Assembly: GCA_905221605.1 (NCBI GenBank)
Contig: CAJNDS010002812.1
Coordinates: 656,001 to 720,000, forward strand
Source: Symbiodinium natans
Taxonomy: Eukaryota; Sar; Dinophyceae; Suessiales; Symbiodiniaceae
DNA: 64,000 nt
Direction: 5' to 3'
The translations under genes and the position numbers were made by a program. Below, piece after piece: positions 61,345 to 64,000 of this stretch. The notes beneath the pieces were generated by a model. That model was not told the origin of the DNA. It was given only the letters and a program-made list of their open reading frames with translations, and searched no databases. Position 1 is the first letter of the stretch, and every line of letters starts with the position of its first letter.

Positions 61345-61372
<28 letters not shown>
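61222..61372. repeat. (ATGT)n, (ATGC)n and (TG)n microsatellite
   Basis: A complex tetranucleotide tract giving artificial Met/Tyr/Val/Cys frames. Within the predicted intron. Confidence 0.97.
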
Positions 61373-61375
<3 letters not shown>

Positions 61376-62058
61376 TCATGTGCATACATTTTTACATATT
61401 TATTCATTATTTATATTTGTTTATGTAATATGCATAAAAAGGGCTTTGAACAATCCTATGGCCAAAGCTCGAGATAGTCATTTGCCTTGATTTTTGGGGT
61501 TTGTTGCTCCCAAGGAACCCAAGGAATGTAAAGTCTTGTGCCTGCTCGCACGGATATTGAAAGCTTGTTTTGTTAGTAGGTACATGTGTTTTACCCCCAA
61601 GGCCCTCAAGGCTGTGGTATTGCGTTTTCATTAGCGCACAGGGAAATGCGCGTTCGACTACTTACAACACAGATCAGAAATATGTGTTTTACATGTAAAG
61701 TGGTGCCTTGTGTGTGCATGTGTGTGTGTGTGTTCGCAGGGATGACCAATGTACCTATTCCACTAGAGTGTGCAGTTTATGAGTTGTACCTAGGGAGTAT
61801 GGAGATGTGCATTGGATTGGCAGCAACAAGGGTCGGAAAACATACAGATGCTTACAGCAGTGCCTGAGCTTTCAGGTTTGTTTCTTCGAGAAAGAGATGC
61901 ATTACCTCATGTGTTTATGTAGGGGCTTCTTTTCTTTCGACGGACCTATGTGTGTGTGTGTGTGCGTCTCAACAATCAAGAACCCTAACGAAACGCGGAG
62001 CAATCAGGAAGACTGTGCTCAGGGTGAAGAGCTGGCATTCTCAGTAGAGTTTCACCAG

Positions 62059-62110
62059 GATCACTACGCTCATGCCGACGTCGTCACGTTTGGATCGGCC
62101 ATCACAGCTT
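62059..62110 (+). CDS. PPR exon (helix A half)
   Basis: Acceptor 'gtttcaccag', phase 0: DHYAHADVVTFGSAITA. 'ADVVTFGSAITAC' is a canonical PPR start. If a GC donor (gccacc) is used, the split Cys codon is restored with 62648 (ITACLGAW). A direct read-through gives ITACHPPAFQ then a stop. Confidence 0.8.
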
Positions 62111-62599
62111 GCCACCCGCCTGCTTTTCAGCATCAGCAGCCCTATATCTGAACCCTCGCGGCAAGTGACAGACGCCTTTGGCAGAAGTGATGCAGCCTCA
62201 GAAAAGGCAGTCTCAGAAGAGGTTGGATGTAGAGGCACCAGAGATGCATTTCAGGGATCTCAGTACTTAGGGCCTAGGGTTCGGGTCTAGCGCTTAGGGT
62301 TTAGGGTTTATAGGGTTTCGGGGAAGGGTCGAGCAAGCAGCACTGAAAAAGGCAGCGTTGATCAAGCAGCCTCGCACAACTCCTTTTGTCCCACAACCAG
62401 ACCCAATAGCATTTCCAGGGCAAGGACCTGGCCAGTACACCCTTCTGGCAAGTGCTCCACGAACCCCACCGTGGCCCTGAAACCTGCAGCGTACCGCGCA
62501 CCCGAAAGTACCCCATAGACCCAGGGGGGGAAGGGCCTCCCCCGATCGAGGGGGAGGGGGGTAAGGGTTTCGATGTTGAGCAGAGTGCTCGACCCTCAA

Positions 62600-62646
62600 C
62601 CCCTCAGCCCTAAACCCTCAACCCCCTCAGCCCTAAACCCTAAACA
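62600..62646 (-). repeat. telomere-like repeats ending at a splice acceptor
   Basis: CCCTCAACCCC and CCCTAAA units. The last unit reads into CAG, which is the acceptor of the next exon, as at 247. Confidence 0.9.
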
Positions 62647-62647
62647 G

Positions 62648-62700
62648 GTCTCGGTGCCTGGCGAGCCGCTGTGGGCCTCCTCCATGCGATGTTCTGTCGC
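62648..62700 (+). CDS. PPR exon (helix B half)
   Basis: Phase 2: LGAWRAAVGLLHAMFCRR. 'AWRAAVGLLHAM' is a canonical helix B. The 3' border is not certain. TTTAGGG repeats begin at about 62752. Confidence 0.8.
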
Positions 62701-62751
62701 AGGGCCGGTGGTCCCAGCATTAGGGGTGGGCTGGTTGAGAACGATGTGGGT

Positions 62752-62805
62752 GTAGGGTTTAGGGGTTTGGGGTTAGGGGTTTAGGGTTTAGGGTTTAGGT
62801 TTACG
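62752..62805 (+). repeat. telomere-like block (TTTAGGG)
   Basis: About seven units with TTTGGGG variants. It is the last telomere-like block of the window. Confidence 0.93.
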
Positions 62806-62974
62806 AAATTCAGGGACCCGGAATACAAACCCCCTAATCGTAGGATTCCTTTATAAGAAGGACCCCACTGAGGTACCCCTAATTTTCGAAACCCCCTATG
62901 AAGTTTAGGCACTTTCATAGTTAGTGCAACGTACATTTTTCTGAAGCCCCTGCAAGGAATCACAGGTGGCATTT

Positions 62975-63231
<257 letters not shown>

Positions 63232-63239
63232 ATCTAAAT

Positions 63240-63550
63240 TACCTCTTCCTAGCAAAAGGACCGACGACACTTACTGCCGAGAGACAAAGGAGAACTCATA
63301 GTCCCCACCTGTTCCATCCTTGTCTCACAAGCACGTCTTGACCGGCTCAGCCCTCTCTGTATCATGGTCTCAGGTCTTCCTGCAGAAAGAGTGATACATG
63401 AAGCAGTGCCAACGCCTCAGCTCTGCCTAATTAAAGCGCTTCAACACTGAAGGCTGCAGTCTACTGCCTCGTAAGATGCTCCCCACAGCTGGGCTCAACT
63501 TACCGAAAGCCAACTGACCACGTGAGGTCTCCTCCCGGTCAACTAACTAG
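63240..63550. other. unique sequence, no recognised exon
   Basis: No telomere-like repeats and no TIR elements from here to the end, a change in texture from the rest of the window. Confidence 0.5.
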
Positions 63551-63552
63551 CC

Positions 63553-64000
63553 ATGCCGTCACTATCTCGCGAGGTTCTGCTCGAAATTCTCATGGAGTCG
63601 CTTCACGTGCCAACCACCGTCCACTTACCGGGCGGAATCCATGAACAGATGGCCCCATCGACCTCAGCAGATACCCACCTCGCCCCAAGGAGGCTCACCT
63701 TTACCACAGAAGAACTCGAACCGACGGCAGAACGAAGCGTGAGAGTGGCATCACGGCTCTGCAGCTTCATATGTCAGCTGGATAGGCACCTAGCCTGGCG
63801 TGAGGGAAGACACACTGATTTTGCCCCTTGAAGCCTGGCCACGTACCTTGTCAGGCAAGCGCAAGCACATTGATGAAGAGCTGCCTTCAGCGCAACTGCC
63901 CCCATACATGGGGTCTCTCCAGCGCCAGCAAATTATATACCTCTCCCTCATGATCCGAAACTACACAAATGATGGAGAAGGCTCGCCATCCTTTAGTACG
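63553..64000 (+). CDS. possible gene start, partial, with a frame change
   Basis: An ATG frame encodes 92 aa (MPSLSREVLLEILMESLHVP at its start) and stops at 63831. A second frame opens at 63794 and stays open to the window end, reading LPLEAWPRTLSGKRKHIDEE onward with good protein character. An intron, a frameshift or two unrelated frames could explain this. The first ATG follows 'ctaactagcc', and no family is recognised. Confidence 0.4.

Noticed and set aside
61099-61490. Met/Tyr/Val/Cys-rich open frames over the ATGT tract
   Set aside because: Only the first 55 bp in one frame are a PPR exon; the rest is microsatellite inside an intron.
200-62805. True chromosome end
   Set aside because: Telomere-like blocks are short, interstitial, in both orientations and spread throughout; no terminal array.

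Overview
The window looks like nuclear DNA of a dinoflagellate, most likely a Symbiodiniaceae-type alga. Four things point there. (1) Arabidopsis-type telomeric repeats (TTTAGGG/CCCTAAA) occur as dozens of interstitial blocks. (2) Almost no long ORFs exist, yet there are many 30-100 bp exon-like islands, all on the + strand. (3) Most islands encode pieces of pentatricopeptide repeats (PPR) of the 'xAISACEKxxxWxLALxLLxEM' type. (4) Several introns fit GC-AG rather than GT-AG boundaries, a known dinoflagellate habit. The genus is inference; no rRNA or marker gene is present.

Layout. From 0.2 to about 62.7 kb, PPR exons or exon candidates occur roughly every 1-2 kb. The best are at 7.40, 8.69, 11.36, 13.68, 16.23, 17.28, 19.27, 24.74/25.62, 27.74/28.68/29.05, 33.50, 38.38, 45.64, 52.96, 53.52, 60.23/61.14/62.06 and 62.65 kb. 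They could be one very large gene or several tandem PPR genes in one transcriptional direction; I cannot fix gene borders. Introns are filled with telomere-like blocks, homopolymers, microsatellites and at least seven families of about 80-130 bp terminal-inverted-repeat (TIR) elements, called F1-F7 here. Larger fold-back elements lie at 9.88-10.24, 45.88-46.00 and 47.76-48.03 kb. A higher-order tandem array (modules A and B, 680 bp period) fills 35.16-38.11 kb, and an AT-rich island lies at 32.49-32.76 kb.

The one long convincing ORF is at 55,944-56,771 (275 aa). It is a multi-pass membrane protein with a microbial-rhodopsin-like helix C motif, an extra N-terminal helix, and no retinal-binding lysine in its last helix.

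The most notable pattern is the placement of telomere-like blocks. G-strand blocks (TTTAGGG) tend to follow an exon, at the 5' end of the next intron. C-strand blocks (CCCTAAA) tend to precede an exon, at the 3' end of the intron. In pre-mRNA the two intron ends would be complementary. In a few places the repeat itself supplies the splice site. Telomere-like repeats also sit inside three F1 elements.

The last 750 bp lack telomere-like repeats and hold an unassigned possible gene start. All exon borders are manual predictions; RNA data and profile searches were not available.
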